NCBI RefSeq assembly: GCF_900104115.1
Contig: NZ_FNJM01000001.1
Coordinates: 515,374-579,373, forward strand
Source of the DNA: Clostridium gasigenes
GTDB lineage: Bacteria > Bacillota > Clostridia > Clostridiales > Clostridiaceae
Direction of reading: 5' to 3'
DNA: 64,000 nucleotides
Of this stretch, positions 28,458-39,769 are shown one piece after another. A program made the position numbers and the translations under genes. Every line of letters starts with the position of its first letter. Positions within the stretch are counted from its first letter, which is position 1. Under the pieces are notes generated by a model. That model was not told the origin of the DNA. It ran no database searches and worked only from the letters and a program-made list of their open reading frames with translations.

Positions 28458-28528
28458 GATATTCAAAAAAATAATAAGCCAATACAATAGTTTGTTTTTT
28501 TCTTGATTTATTATTTTTTTTGAATATC
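28458..28528 (+). repeat. Inverted-repeat copy of the dispersed AT-rich element
   Basis: Arms GATATTCAAAAAAATAATAA (28458-28477) and its complement with one extra T (28508-28528) enclose about 30 bases. It lies just after the deacetylase stop. It resembles the intergenic AAAAAATAACTAGT repeats elsewhere in the window and may serve as a terminator. Confidence 0.6.
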
Positions 28529-28530
28529 TA

Positions 28531-28575
28531 AAATACCACCTATTATTACTTTATGTAATAGTAGGTGGTATTTTT
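28531..28575 (+). terminator. Terminator after the deacetylase gene
   Basis: 19-bp stem beginning AAATACCACCTATTATTAC with one G-T pair and a 5-base loop, ending in TTTTT. Confidence 0.88.
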
Positions 28576-28700
28576 ATGCGGAAATATTAGAAAAACATAG
28601 ATAATTAAGAGCCATCCTTTATTAATAATGATTTTCGTTTAAAATGATGAAAATAAAACTTTGCCTAAACCAGAGTATTATGCTAAGATATAAATAGTTA

Positions 28701-28724
28701 AAGCCGAGCAAAGTAATCGGAATT
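28701..28724 (+). promoter_or_regulatory. IscR-like operator candidate upstream of sufC
   Basis: CCGA (28704-28707) and TCGG (28717-28720) are spaced exactly as in the type 1 IscR site (YYGACTRWWWYAGTCRR): AAAGCCGAGCAAAGTAATCG matches at most consensus positions. It lies about 30 bases before sufC, downstream of an AT-rich region with several possible -10 hexamers, where a repressor would act. That an Rrf2-family iron-sulfur regulator binds here is inference. Confidence 0.45.
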
Positions 28725-28752
28725 ATTTTTTTAGATAAAGGAGAGTTTAATT

Positions 28753-29496
28753 ATGAATAATAATTTATTGAAAATAGAGAACTTAAAGACAATGGTAGAG
28801 GAAAAAGAAATATTAAAGGGGTTAAACCTTGAAATAAATAAAGGGGAAATACATGTAATAATGGGACCAAATGGAGCAGGGAAGTCAACATTAGCAAATG
28901 CTCTAATGGCTCATCCAAGATATAGACAAGTTAATGGAGAAATTATATTTGATGGAGAAAATATAAATAATCTTAAAACTGATGAAAGAGCAAGACGTGG
29001 ATTGTTTTTATCTTTCCAATATCCAGAAGAAATACCTGGAATTACAGTGGAGAATTTTTTAAAAACTGCTAAAAATTCAATTGATGGAAATTTACTTAAG
29101 TTCTTAAAATTCAGTAAAGATTTAAAAACAAATATGGAAGATTTAAAAATTAATACAGAATATGCAAAGAGATACTTAAATGTAGGTTTCTCAGGTGGAG
29201 AAAAGAAGAAAAATGAAATATTGCAAATGCTTATGTTAAAACCTAAACTTGCAATATTAGATGAAACAGATTCAGGATTAGATGTAGATGCTATTAAAAT
29301 AGTTTCACAAGGTATTAAAATATTTTCAAATGAAGAAACAGCTGTATTAATTATTACTCATAATACAAAAATATTAGAAAACTTAAAGCCGGACTATGTT
29401 CATATTTTAGTAGATGGAAAAATAGTTAAAACTGGAGATAGTACATTAGCAGATGAAATAGAAAAAAATGGATACGAATCATACAAAAATAATTAA
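28753..29496 (+). CDS. sufC: Fe-S cluster assembly ATPase SufC
   Basis: Cytosolic ABC-type ATPase that drives conformational change of the SufBCD scaffold. The 247-residue protein has the Walker A MGPNGAGKSTLANAL near residues 37-51, the Q-loop SFQYPEEIPGI typical of SufC, the signature FSGGEKKKNEIL and Walker B LAILDETDSGLD. AAAGGAGAG is the ribosome site. It opens a five-gene operon (C-B-D-S-U), the standard order for Firmicutes, which is this organism's likely main iron-sulfur machinery. Confidence 0.97.
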   Translation: MNNNLLKIENLKTMVEEKEILKGLNLEINKGEIHVIMGPNGAGKSTLANALMAHPRYRQVNGEIIFDGENINNLKTDERARRGLFLSFQYPEEIPGITVENFLKTAKNSIDGNLLKFLKFSKDLKTNMEDLKINTEYAKRYLNVGFSGGEKKKNEILQMLMLKPKLAILDETDSGLDVDAIKIVSQGIKIFSNEETAVLIITHNTKILENLKPDYVHILVDGKIVKTGDSTLADEIEKNGYESYKNN

Positions 29497-29520
29497 TTTA
29501 TAAATTGGAGGTGAAAAAGT

Positions 29521-30930
29521 ATGGAAATGAAAAAAAGAACAGAAGTTGATGAAATGGATAGAGGTATATATGATGTTAAAAATGAAGATACCTTTAGTTT
29601 TAAAACTGAAAAGGGATTAAATAAAGAAACTGTAGAAACTATATCTAAGGAGAAAAATGAACCTTTATGGATGAGAGAATTTAGATTAAAATCCTTAGAA
29701 GTTTATAATAAAATAGCAATGCCATCCTGGGGTCCAAATTTAGATGATCTTGATATGGATAATATAGTAACTTACGTACGGCCTAAAACAAAATTAGCTG
29801 AAAAATGGGATGATGTTCCAGATGATATAAAGAAAACTTTTGATCTACTTGGAATACCAGAAGCTGAAAAAAAATCTTTAGCAGGTGTTGGAGCTCAATA
29901 CGATTCAGAGGTAGTTTATCATAGTATAAGAGAAGATTTAGTTAAACAAGGTGTAATATATACTGATATGGAAAGTGCGGTAAGAGATTATGAAGATATT
30001 GTAAAAGAATATTTTATGAAATGTGTTACACCAAATGATCATAAATTTGCAGCCCTGCATGGAGCAGTTTGGTCTGGAGGATCATTTGTATATATCCCTA
30101 AAGGTGTTGAAGTGGATATTCCTTTGCAATCATACTTTAGATTAAATTCACCAGGAGCTGGACAATTTGAACATACACTAATAATAGTAGACGCGGGAGC
30201 TAAACTTCACTTTATAGAAGGATGCTCTGCACCAAAATATAACACTACAAATTTACATGCCGGATGCGTTGAGCTTTTTGTAAAAGAAGGAGCAACTTTA
30301 AGATATAGTACAATAGAAAACTGGTCTAAAAATATGATGAATTTAAATACTAAAAGAGCTTTAGTAGATAAAAATGCAACAATAGAGTGGGTGTCAGGTT
30401 CATTTGGATCTAAAGTATCCATGTTATACCCAATGAGTATATTAAGAGGCGAAGGGGCTAGAGTTGAATTTACAGGAGTTTCTTTTGCAGGAAGTGGACA
30501 AAACTTAGATACAGGAGCAAAGGTTATTCATGCAGCACCTTATACTTCTTCAACAATTAATTCAAAATCAATTTCAAAAAATGGTGGAAAAGCAACTTAT
30601 AGAGGTGTGGTTAAAGTAAATCCAAATGCTCATCACTCAAAATCTATGGTTTCTTGCGAATCTTTAATGCTTGATAATATATCATCATCAGATACAATAC
30701 CAGTTATTGATTTAATGAATGATAATATTGAAATTGGACATGAAGCTAAAATAGGAAGAATTAGTGATGATGCTATTTTCTATTTAATGACTAGAGGAAT
30801 AAGCGAAGAAGAAGCAAAATCTATGATGGTAAGAGGGTTTGTTGAACCTATATCAAAGGAATTACCATTAGAATATGCAGTAGAAATGAACAATTTAATT
30901 AAACTTGAATTAGAAGGAAGTATAGGATAG
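29521..30930 (+). CDS. sufB: Fe-S cluster assembly scaffold SufB
   Basis: Core scaffold of the SufBCD complex, on which clusters are built. The 469-residue protein begins with a variable N-terminus and then WMREFRLKSLEVYNK, GAQYDSEVVYHSI, HGAVWSGGSFVYIPKGV and the right-handed beta-helix repeats. Conserved C-terminal elements include HHSKSMVSCESLM, with the Cys thought to receive sulfur, and IGHEAKIGRISDDAIFYLMTRG. GGAGGTG precedes the ATG. It sits 24 bases after sufC. Confidence 0.97.
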   Translation: MEMKKRTEVDEMDRGIYDVKNEDTFSFKTEKGLNKETVETISKEKNEPLWMREFRLKSLEVYNKIAMPSWGPNLDDLDMDNIVTYVRPKTKLAEKWDDVPDDIKKTFDLLGIPEAEKKSLAGVGAQYDSEVVYHSIREDLVKQGVIYTDMESAVRDYEDIVKEYFMKCVTPNDHKFAALHGAVWSGGSFVYIPKGVEVDIPLQSYFRLNSPGAGQFEHTLIIVDAGAKLHFIEGCSAPKYNTTNLHAGCVELFVKEGATLRYSTIENWSKNMMNLNTKRALVDKNATIEWVSGSFGSKVSMLYPMSILRGEGARVEFTGVSFAGSGQNLDTGAKVIHAAPYTSSTINSKSISKNGGKATYRGVVKVNPNAHHSKSMVSCESLMLDNISSSDTIPVIDLMNDNIEIGHEAKIGRISDDAIFYLMTRGISEEEAKSMMVRGFVEPISKELPLEYAVEMNNLIKLELEGSIG

Positions 30931-30941
30931 GGGTGAAGGAT

Positions 30942-32048
30942 ATGAATAAGATACAATTTAATAATTTAAATAAAACTCCTGTAAGAACAAAATCATGGCT
31001 TAAAGTAAATGATGTAAGCCTTGGTGATTATGAAATGCCAGAAATAGAAGCTTTTAACAATGTGGAGTTTATTAATGCAGATTCACAGGTAGTTAGTATA
31101 GAAAAATTAAAAAGAGAAGATATATTTCCTTTAAATAAAAAATTTATCTATGGGGCAAGTGAAGAACTTGTAAACCAAGGAGAAAAGGAATTTAATGAAG
31201 GATATTTAATAAAGATAGAAAAGAACTCAAAGGTTATTGAACCTATAATAATTGAATTTAATATGGATAGTGAAAAGAAAACTTTAGTTGATAATATAAT
31301 TATTGTAGCAGAAGAAAATTCTAAAAGTAAAATAGTTCTTAAATATAAATCAATGGATAATAGCGAAGGATATCATAATGGAGTTTGCAAAATATTTGCT
31401 GAAAATAACAGTGAAGTACAAGTTATTAAGGTTAATTTACTAAATAAAAATAGTGCTAATTTTGATTCGACTTTAGCAGATATAAGCTATGGAGGTTTAG
31501 TTGATTTTGTATCTATAGATCTTGGTGGAAAATATAGTGTAACAAATTATCATGGAGATTTAATTGAAGAAAACGCAAAATCTACATTATCTTCAATATA
31601 TTTAGGTGAAGATAAAAAAGTTATAGATATGAATTATGTTATGACTCATAGAGGGAGAAGAACTAATTCAGAAATAATAACTAAAGGGGCTTTAAATCAT
31701 GAAGCTAGCAAAATATTTAGAGGAACTTTAGATTTTAAAAAAGGAGCATCTAAAAGTGTTGGGGCAGAAGATGAATATTGCATGATGCTGTCACCTAAGG
31801 TTAAAGCAAAGGCATTACCATTATTACTTTGTGCAGAAGATGATGTTTCAGGACAACATGCTGCATCTTCAGGAAAAATAGATGAGGATAAACTTTTCTA
31901 CTTAATGACAAGAGGAATAAGCTATGATGATGCAAGAAGAGTAATAATTGAAGCTTCATTTAATCCTATAATAGATAAAATAAAAGATGACTGTATTAAA
32001 GATGAAATACTAATTGAAATTAAGGAGAGGTTAGCAAATGGAAACTAG
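30942..32048 (+). CDS. sufD: Fe-S cluster assembly protein SufD
   Basis: Paralogue of SufB that completes the SufBC2D complex and helps iron entry. About 368 residues. The N-terminal half is divergent; the C-terminal beta-helix has VMTHRGRRTNSEIITKGAL, FRGTLDFKKGASKS and the near-terminal QHAASSGKIDEDKLFYLMTR. The ATG at 30942 follows GGGGTGA; an in-frame GTG at 30933 lies within that site. Its end overlaps the start of sufS by 11 bases, which indicates translational coupling. Confidence 0.95.
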   Translation: MNKIQFNNLNKTPVRTKSWLKVNDVSLGDYEMPEIEAFNNVEFINADSQVVSIEKLKREDIFPLNKKFIYGASEELVNQGEKEFNEGYLIKIEKNSKVIEPIIIEFNMDSEKKTLVDNIIIVAEENSKSKIVLKYKSMDNSEGYHNGVCKIFAENNSEVQVIKVNLLNKNSANFDSTLADISYGGLVDFVSIDLGGKYSVTNYHGDLIEENAKSTLSSIYLGEDKKVIDMNYVMTHRGRRTNSEIITKGALNHEASKIFRGTLDFKKGASKSVGAEDEYCMMLSPKVKAKALPLLLCAEDDVSGQHAASSGKIDEDKLFYLMTRGISYDDARRVIIEASFNPIIDKIKDDCIKDEILIEIKERLANGN

Positions 32049-33267
32049 AGATTACTCCAAAGATTTCAAAACTTTAAATATAGAAGTAAATGGGAATAGG
32101 TTAGTTTATTTAGATAGTGCAGCAACAACTCAAAAACCAAATGTAGTTATAGAATCTATTAAAAATTATTATGAAAATATTAATGCAAACCCTCATAGAG
32201 GAGCTTATTATTTAAGTGTTGAAGCTACAAAGGCCTATGAAGAATCAAGAGAAACTGTTAAGTGTTTTATTAATGCAGAAACTTCAAAAGAAGTAATTTT
32301 CACTAAAAATGCAACTGAAGCCTTTAATCTTTTAGCTTTTTCATATGGAATGGATAGTGTTAAGGCTGGAGATGAAATTGTTATATCTATTGCAGAGCAT
32401 CATTCAAACCTTATACCCTGGCAACGAGTTGCAAAAGATAAAGGTGCAACACTTAAATATATGTACACAAATGAATTTGGAGAATTAACACTTGATGAAA
32501 TTAAAAGCAAAATTACTGAGAAAACAAAAATAGTAAGTGTAGCTCAAGTATCCAATGCTTTAGGAACAATAAATAACATAAAAGAAATTATAGATTATGC
32601 ACATTCAAAGGGTTCTATAGTTATAGTAGATGCAGCTCAAAGCATTCCTCATATGAAGGTAGATGTAAGAGAACTTGATGTAGATTTCTTAGTGTTTTCT
32701 GGACACAAACTTTTAGCACCAATGGGAATTGGAGTGTTATTTGGAAAAGAAGAATTATTACAAAAAATGCCACCATTTATGTTAGGTGGAGATATGGTTG
32801 AATATGTATATGAGCAAGAAGCAACTTTTGATGAGTTACCTTTTAAATTTGAAGGTGGAACCCAAAATGTTGAAGCTGCAATTGGGCTTAAAGTAGCTAT
32901 AGATTATTTAGAAGAAATAGGTATGGAAACTATTGCTAAAATAGAAAAAGAACTTATGACTTATGCTATGGATGAAATTAAAAAGCTTCCTTATGTAACA
33001 GTTTATGGGCCAAGTAAAATAGAAAATAGAAGTGGAGTAATATCCTTTAAAATAGAGGGAGTTCACCCACATGATGTTGCATCAATATTTGATAGTCATG
33101 GAGTAGCAATTAGAGCTGGAAATCATTGTGCTCAACCTCTTATGAGATATATGGGTATAAATTCAACTTGTAGAGCTAGTTTTTATCTTTATAATAAAAA
33201 AGAAGATGTAGACAAATTAATAGAAGTAATAAAAAGTACCTATAATATGTTTTCAAAATGGAGGTAA
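32038..33267 (+). CDS. sufS: Cysteine desulfurase SufS
   Basis: Pyridoxal-phosphate enzyme that takes sulfur from cysteine and passes it to SufU. The 409-residue protein has LDSAATTQKP near residue 23, HHSNLIPW, the cofactor Lys in SGHKLLAPMG near residue 226, GTQNVEAAIGLK, and the catalytic Cys in NSTCRASFYLYN near residue 377, in the short-loop context of group II desulfurases. GGAGAGG inside the sufD end is its ribosome site. Confidence 0.97.
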   Translation: METRDYSKDFKTLNIEVNGNRLVYLDSAATTQKPNVVIESIKNYYENINANPHRGAYYLSVEATKAYEESRETVKCFINAETSKEVIFTKNATEAFNLLAFSYGMDSVKAGDEIVISIAEHHSNLIPWQRVAKDKGATLKYMYTNEFGELTLDEIKSKITEKTKIVSVAQVSNALGTINNIKEIIDYAHSKGSIVIVDAAQSIPHMKVDVRELDVDFLVFSGHKLLAPMGIGVLFGKEELLQKMPPFMLGGDMVEYVYEQEATFDELPFKFEGGTQNVEAAIGLKVAIDYLEEIGMETIAKIEKELMTYAMDEIKKLPYVTVYGPSKIENRSGVISFKIEGVHPHDVASIFDSHGVAIRAGNHCAQPLMRYMGINSTCRASFYLYNKKEDVDKLIEVIKSTYNMFSKWR

Positions 33268-33272
33268 GTTAA

Positions 33273-33695
33273 ATGGATTTAAATTCAATATACACAGAAC
33301 TTATAATGGAGCACAGTTCATCAAAGCATAATAGAAGAAGCTTAGAGAATCCAAATGTATGTGAAAAAGGTCATAATCCAAGTTGTGGAGATGAGATATC
33401 ATTAGAATTAAAATTTAATGGAGATATTATCGAGGATATGGCATTTACAGGCCAAGGTTGTGCTATATCACAAGCATCAACATCTATTATGATAGATTTA
33501 ATAAAGGGAAAAAATAAAGAAGAAGCAATGAAACTAGTAGAAACTTTTATTGGAATGATAAAAAGAGAAATAACAGATGATGAGACGCTGGAAGTTTTAG
33601 AAGATGCATTTGTATTTAAAAATATATCAAATATGCCAGCTAGAGTTAAATGTGCAGTAATTGCATGGCATACTTTAAAAGAAGCTATTAAATAA
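33273..33695 (+). CDS. sufU: Sulfur-transfer protein SufU
   Basis: Zinc-containing IscU-like protein that accepts sulfur from SufS in Gram-positive bacteria. The 140-residue protein has the three conserved cysteines in NPSCGD, GQGCAISQAS and RVKCAVIAWHTL. The insertion that distinguishes SufU from IscU (EEAMKLVETFIGMI region) is present. GGAGGT precedes the ATG with normal spacing, 5 bases after sufS. It is the last gene of the operon. Confidence 0.96.
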   Translation: MDLNSIYTELIMEHSSSKHNRRSLENPNVCEKGHNPSCGDEISLELKFNGDIIEDMAFTGQGCAISQASTSIMIDLIKGKNKEEAMKLVETFIGMIKREITDDETLEVLEDAFVFKNISNMPARVKCAVIAWHTLKEAIK

Positions 33696-33701
33696 GTTTA
33701 G

Positions 33702-33760
33702 AATGCTTTCAATGTAGATATACTCATGAATGAGTAACTATATTGAAAGCATTTTTTTTT
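33702..33760 (+). terminator. Terminator of the suf operon
   Basis: Stem AATGCTTTCAATGTAG / CTATATTGAAAGCATT with inner ACTCAT / ATGAGT pairing and a nine-T tail. Confidence 0.88.
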
Positions 33761-33904
33761 GTAGCATAATAAGAAGAAAAAATATAAATATAAACATAAA
33801 GAGAAAAAATAAGAAAATATTAAGAAATTGTTAAGGATATATTTGGATAAATACTTTATAATATACATATAAAGTTAAAAAAATGTAACTTAGGGGGATT
33901 AAAA

Positions 33905-36307
33905 GTGAAGAAATTTATTGAAAAAAATTTATTTACTGCTTTAACATTAATTTTAGCCTTGGCTTTAGTTTTTCCAGCCTTAAATGTTAGTGCAAAAAAT
34001 AAAGAGATAGGAAAATATGAAGTTAAAGTTAGTTATGGTATTGATGGAAAATATAGAGCTATGAAATTTGTACCAGTTACTGTTGACATGAAAAGTTTAG
34101 AAAAAGATTTTAAAGGTGAGATAGAAATAAGAGTGCCTAGTAGACTTCCAGGATCATATGATTCATATAGCAGGTCAGTAAATATAGCTAAAGGTGAAAG
34201 TGGCCAGGCAATAATTCCAGTTAGGATGCCTGAAACTGACAGTAAATTTACAGTGAATATTATGGAAGATGGTAAAAGTGTCTTAGAACAAAAAATAATT
34301 TTTTCAAATGGTAGAGTAAGCGAAGGGAATTTATTTGCAGGCGTGCTTACAGATGATTTTACTTCTCTTGGATATTTAAGTTATGTTAATTATGGTGATA
34401 TACAAAGTGGGAGAACCGGTGCTTTAGATACGGTTAAGTTAGATATTGATAACATAGGGGATAATCATTTAAATATAGATGGGTTAGATTTAATATTTAT
34501 TAATAATTTTAATATGGGTAATTTTAGTGAGGAAAATTATAAAAGTTTAAATGCTTGGGTAAATAAAGGTGGAACTTTAATTATTGGTGCTGGTGTTAAT
34601 GAAAGCAAGACAGTTAAAATAATTGATAAATCTTTACTGGAGATTAAATCAAATGGAACTTCAAATAAAAGTGTAAAACTAGTAAATGACAGCTTGGATT
34701 TAACATTATCAAGTTTAGAAATTAAAAATTCAAAGGTTAAGATTGGAAGTCAAGGACAGGAACTAGTTTACTCTGTAGAAAAGGGAAAAGGAGAAATATT
34801 AGTTACTACTTTTGATTTAGGAACAGAACCTTTAATATCTTCAAAAGATGCATCAGAAATCTGGAATAAGCTTTTAGTTAGTAGTTTTGGTGATATGAGA
34901 GATAAATATAAGAATGGTGGTATGAACTACAATTATCAAACAGAAAATTTAATTAAAAATATTCCAGTAGATAAAGTGGTAAATGTTTTGACTTTAGCTA
35001 TAATAATTGCAATATATGCTTTAACTATTGGAATAGTTCTATATATAGTACTTAAAAAAATGAAAAAGAGAGATTTGATTTGGGTGGCAGTTCCAACACT
35101 TGCAGTAGGATTCGCTCTAGTTATATATTTAACTGGAAGTTCTACAAGAGTTAATGATTTAATAGTTAATCAAGTAAATATTATTGATATAAATAAAGAT
35201 GGAAAAGGTCAAGTGAAGGGATGTGTAGGGGTTGGAACTAAATATAAAGATGATGTCACTATAGAAAAGCCACAAAATATAGTAATGAATTTTATGGATG
35301 CTAGTAATGGTTATTATGGAATGCCAGAAGAACAAGTGTTAGATAAATTAAGAGTTAAAACTGCGTATAAAAATAATAATTCCTACTTTGAATTCAAAGA
35401 TAGTAATGCTCTTGAAATGAAACAATTTGAAATATCTGGGAAAGAAGAAATTTTACCAAAAATAGAATCTACCTTTAATTATGATGGTGGAAACCTAAAT
35501 GGAAAAATTAAAAATAATTTAGATAGTAATATAAATAAATTAATACTAGTATCAGGAGAAAATGTTTGGGATTTGGGAACTGTAAAAAAAGGTGAAGAAT
35601 TAAGTATAGATAAATTGGAAATATCTAAAGCGTCAGGAGTTAGTATGTATGGAGATGAACTCGCAAGCAAATATGTAGATGTAAAGTATAATAAAAAAGG
35701 TGATGTTAGATCAGAAGAATTTAAAAATATTACTAGGTATGGAAATGTACTTCAAATGTTAAGTAGTGAAATTATATTTAATGCGGAATCTAAATTAATA
35801 GCAATAACAGATATGGAAGTAGATTATGGAATTGAGTTTGGTAAAAAGACTTTATCTAAGTATGATACTACAGTTTTAGTGCAGGGGTCAGAAATCGATT
35901 TTAAAGATAAGGATGGAAATACAAATTTCCCTCAAGGGTATTTTAAAGGTGTAGTTGAAAGTACTGCAGGAAGTGCTAATGAAGATAAGCATAGTGGACT
36001 GATTTATGGTGATGGTGAAATGATTTATAGTTTTAAAGTAAATGATGAAACTACAATTTTAAATATAAATGTTAATAAATCAGAAAGTAGATATGGAAAT
36101 CAAGGAAATAAAGGTAGTGCAGAATATTATGTTTATAATTATAAAAACAGTGAGTATGAAAAAATTGCCTTGGATTCTTCAAAGGAAATTACTTTATCAA
36201 ATGAAATAGATTACTCAGTTGATAATAAAATAAAAGTAAAGGTAGTTCTTAAGGATGCTACAGAAGGCCAAATTCCTAAGTTAACTATTAAGGGGAAGGT
36301 GAAATAA
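33905..36307 (+). CDS. Large membrane protein with GATase-like domain, first gene of the MoxR/vWA/ABC module
   Basis: An 800-residue protein with a signal sequence (residues 1-30, ending in NVSA). The extracellular N-terminal part includes a GATase1-like alpha/beta segment (LDLIFINNFNMGNFSEENYK and WVNKGGTLIIGAGVN, about residues 195-235) without a visible catalytic Cys. Two membrane helices follow (about 357-380 and 390-412), then an extracellular beta-rich C-terminal half. It starts at GTG behind GGGGG. The stop codon overlaps the ATG of the ABC ATPase gene (TAATG), so they are translated together. I do not know a named family; the position suggests a subunit or substrate-binding part of the transporter, similar in idea to GldG-type proteins. 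Confidence 0.75.
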   Translation: MKKFIEKNLFTALTLILALALVFPALNVSAKNKEIGKYEVKVSYGIDGKYRAMKFVPVTVDMKSLEKDFKGEIEIRVPSRLPGSYDSYSRSVNIAKGESGQAIIPVRMPETDSKFTVNIMEDGKSVLEQKIIFSNGRVSEGNLFAGVLTDDFTSLGYLSYVNYGDIQSGRTGALDTVKLDIDNIGDNHLNIDGLDLIFINNFNMGNFSEENYKSLNAWVNKGGTLIIGAGVNESKTVKIIDKSLLEIKSNGTSNKSVKLVNDSLDLTLSSLEIKNSKVKIGSQGQELVYSVEKGKGEILVTTFDLGTEPLISSKDASEIWNKLLVSSFGDMRDKYKNGGMNYNYQTENLIKNIPVDKVVNVLTLAIIIAIYALTIGIVLYIVLKKMKKRDLIWVAVPTLAVGFALVIYLTGSSTRVNDLIVNQVNIIDINKDGKGQVKGCVGVGTKYKDDVTIEKPQNIVMNFMDASNGYYGMPEEQVLDKLRVKTAYKNNNSYFEFKDSNALEMKQFEISGKEEILPKIESTFNYDGGNLNGKIKNNLDSNINKLILVSGENVWDLGTVKKGEELSIDKLEISKASGVSMYGDELASKYVDVKYNKKGDVRSEEFKNITRYGNVLQMLSSEIIFNAESKLIAITDMEVDYGIEFGKKTLSKYDTTVLVQGSEIDFKDKDGNTNFPQGYFKGVVESTAGSANEDKHSGLIYGDGEMIYSFKVNDETTILNINVNKSESRYGNQGNKGSAEYYVYNYKNSEYEKIALDSSKEITLSNEIDYSVDNKIKVKVVLKDATEGQIPKLTIKGKVK

Positions 36308-37233
36308 TGCTAGTTATTAAAGATCTTGAAAAGTCTTATGGTAAATTTAAGGCTCTAAATAAATTGAATTTAGAAATTAAAAAAGGCGAAATATTTGGGT
36401 TTATAGGTCCAAATGGGGCTGGAAAAAGTACAACAATGAAAATAATATCAGGATTACTTTCACCAGATAGTGGCGAAGTTTATGTAGATGGCATTGATGC
36501 TATTAAGAATAATAAAGCTTTAAAAGATAAAATAGGATATATGCCAGATTTTTTTGGTGTATATGACAATTTAAAAGCTATAGAGTATTTAGAGTTCTAT
36601 GCCTCTATTTATGGAATTGTAGGCATTGATGCGAGAAAACTTGGAATGGATTTATTAGAACTTGTAAACCTTCAAGATAAATATGATTGCAATGTTGATG
36701 GGTTATCAAGAGGAATGAAGCAAAGGCTATGTTTAGCTAGATGCTTAGTGCACAATCCTGAACTTCTAATATTAGATGAACCAGCATCGGGTATGGATCC
36801 AAGAGCGAGATTTGAAATGAAGGGAATTCTTAAAAATCTTAAAGACATGGGGAAAACAATAATAGTTTCATCTCATATACTTCCAGAACTTGGTGAAATT
36901 TGTACTAATATTGGAATAGTTAAAAATGGAACAGTGGTATGTCATGGAACTGTTGATGAAATAATGTCAAGAGCAGCAGGCTTATCTCCATATATTATTA
37001 CAGTTATGGATAATGTAGAAAAAGCTATTGAATCATTAAGAGAAATTCCAGAAGTTGGAGAAATTTCAGTGGATGGAAATAAAATAACTGCAAATATATC
37101 TGGTGGAGATAAAGAAGGAAAAGACCTTTTAAAAGCTTTAGTTCTTAAAGATGTATCTGTAATAGGCTATGCTAGGGCAGTTGGAAACCTAGAGGATGTA
37201 TTTATTCAAATAACTGAAGATGATAATAATTAA
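36307..37233 (+). CDS. ABC transporter ATP-binding protein
   Basis: Cytosolic ATPase of 308 residues with Walker A GPNGAGKSTTMKIISG near residues 34-49, signature LSRGMKQRLCLARCLV (SRGMKQR is usual in the GldA/NatA-like exporters), Walker B LLILDEPASGMDP and the switch His in SSHILPE. A C-terminal 90-residue tail of the kind seen in ABC-2 exporters follows (VEKAIESLREIPEVGEISVDG). It pairs with the permease gene 14 bases downstream. The gene begins inside the preceding stop codon. Confidence 0.95.
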   Translation: MLVIKDLEKSYGKFKALNKLNLEIKKGEIFGFIGPNGAGKSTTMKIISGLLSPDSGEVYVDGIDAIKNNKALKDKIGYMPDFFGVYDNLKAIEYLEFYASIYGIVGIDARKLGMDLLELVNLQDKYDCNVDGLSRGMKQRLCLARCLVHNPELLILDEPASGMDPRARFEMKGILKNLKDMGKTIIVSSHILPELGEICTNIGIVKNGTVVCHGTVDEIMSRAAGLSPYIITVMDNVEKAIESLREIPEVGEISVDGNKITANISGGDKEGKDLLKALVLKDVSVIGYARAVGNLEDVFIQITEDDNN

Positions 37234-37247
37234 AGGGGTGAAAAATT

Positions 37248-38117
37248 ATGAGAATAAATCCAGTTTTAAGAAATGAAAGTAAACTAGCAGCTAGGACTCC
37301 AAAGTTTACAATATTACTATTTATATATATAGCTATATTATCAGCAGGGGTATTAGTGTTTTATAACTTATATTCAGAAACATTTTATGCAAATGGATTA
37401 GATTTACAAAGTTCGGTAATGCTATATTTTGGAATGGCTATTGGGCAAGCAGTATTATTAATGTTTATAGTACCTGCATTAACATCGACAGCTATATGTT
37501 CAGAAAGAGAAAAACAAACTTTAGATATGCTATTATCAAGTAAACTAACACCGTTTCAAATAATAATTGGTAAACTATCATCATCTTCAATTAAGGTAAT
37601 AATGCTTATAATATGCACTATGCCTATTTATGTAGTTTGCGGATTAACAGGTGGAATAAGAATATCTAATATAATACAATTAATAATGTTCTTTGCAGTG
37701 ACTACAATTTTTGTGGGTTCGATTGGTGTATTTATATCAACCTACACAAAAACTTCAAAAGTTGCAACAGCCTTAACTTATGCATTAGTGTTATTTATAT
37801 TTATAGGAACATTAATAATTGCATTTATAATTTTAATGGTTGAAGGAATGAAAGGTAATGGAGCAGATCCAGGGATACCATGGATAGTTTACTTAAGTCC
37901 TGCAACAGGGTTTATGAGTATGCTTAGTAATCAAGTTGGTATGGTAGGCCAAATGGGTTATATGGTGCCTAGTATGGATATTTCAAAATATGCAGAATAT
38001 ATATCAATAGCAATTCAATTAGGATTAAGTGTTGTATTTATATATTTATCAGTAATTAAACTAAATCCATTAAATACAAAAAGAAATTTAAAGATTTTTA
38101 AAAGAAAAAAATCATAA
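37248..38117 (+). CDS. ABC-2 type transporter permease
   Basis: Membrane protein of 289 residues with six predicted helices, starting near residue 20 (FTILLFIYIAILSAGVLVF). EREKQTLDMLLSSKLTPFQI between helices 2 and 3 is the coupling element typical of ABC-2 exporters in the GldF/NatB group. A conserved NPLNTKRN stretch lies near the C-terminus. It forms the channel for the preceding ATPase. AAAGGGGTG is the ribosome site. Substrate unknown. Confidence 0.93.
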   Translation: MRINPVLRNESKLAARTPKFTILLFIYIAILSAGVLVFYNLYSETFYANGLDLQSSVMLYFGMAIGQAVLLMFIVPALTSTAICSEREKQTLDMLLSSKLTPFQIIIGKLSSSSIKVIMLIICTMPIYVVCGLTGGIRISNIIQLIMFFAVTTIFVGSIGVFISTYTKTSKVATALTYALVLFIFIGTLIIAFIILMVEGMKGNGADPGIPWIVYLSPATGFMSMLSNQVGMVGQMGYMVPSMDISKYAEYISIAIQLGLSVVFIYLSVIKLNPLNTKRNLKIFKRKKS

Positions 38118-38129
38118 AGGGGTAAGAGT

Positions 38130-39680
<1,551 letters not shown>

Positions 39681-39769
39681 TGCTTGTGTTTAGATCTCAC
39701 ATATAGAATATAAAAAAATACTGACTTGTTATTTAGATTTACAAGAGATATTAGATCGGAGGAATAATA

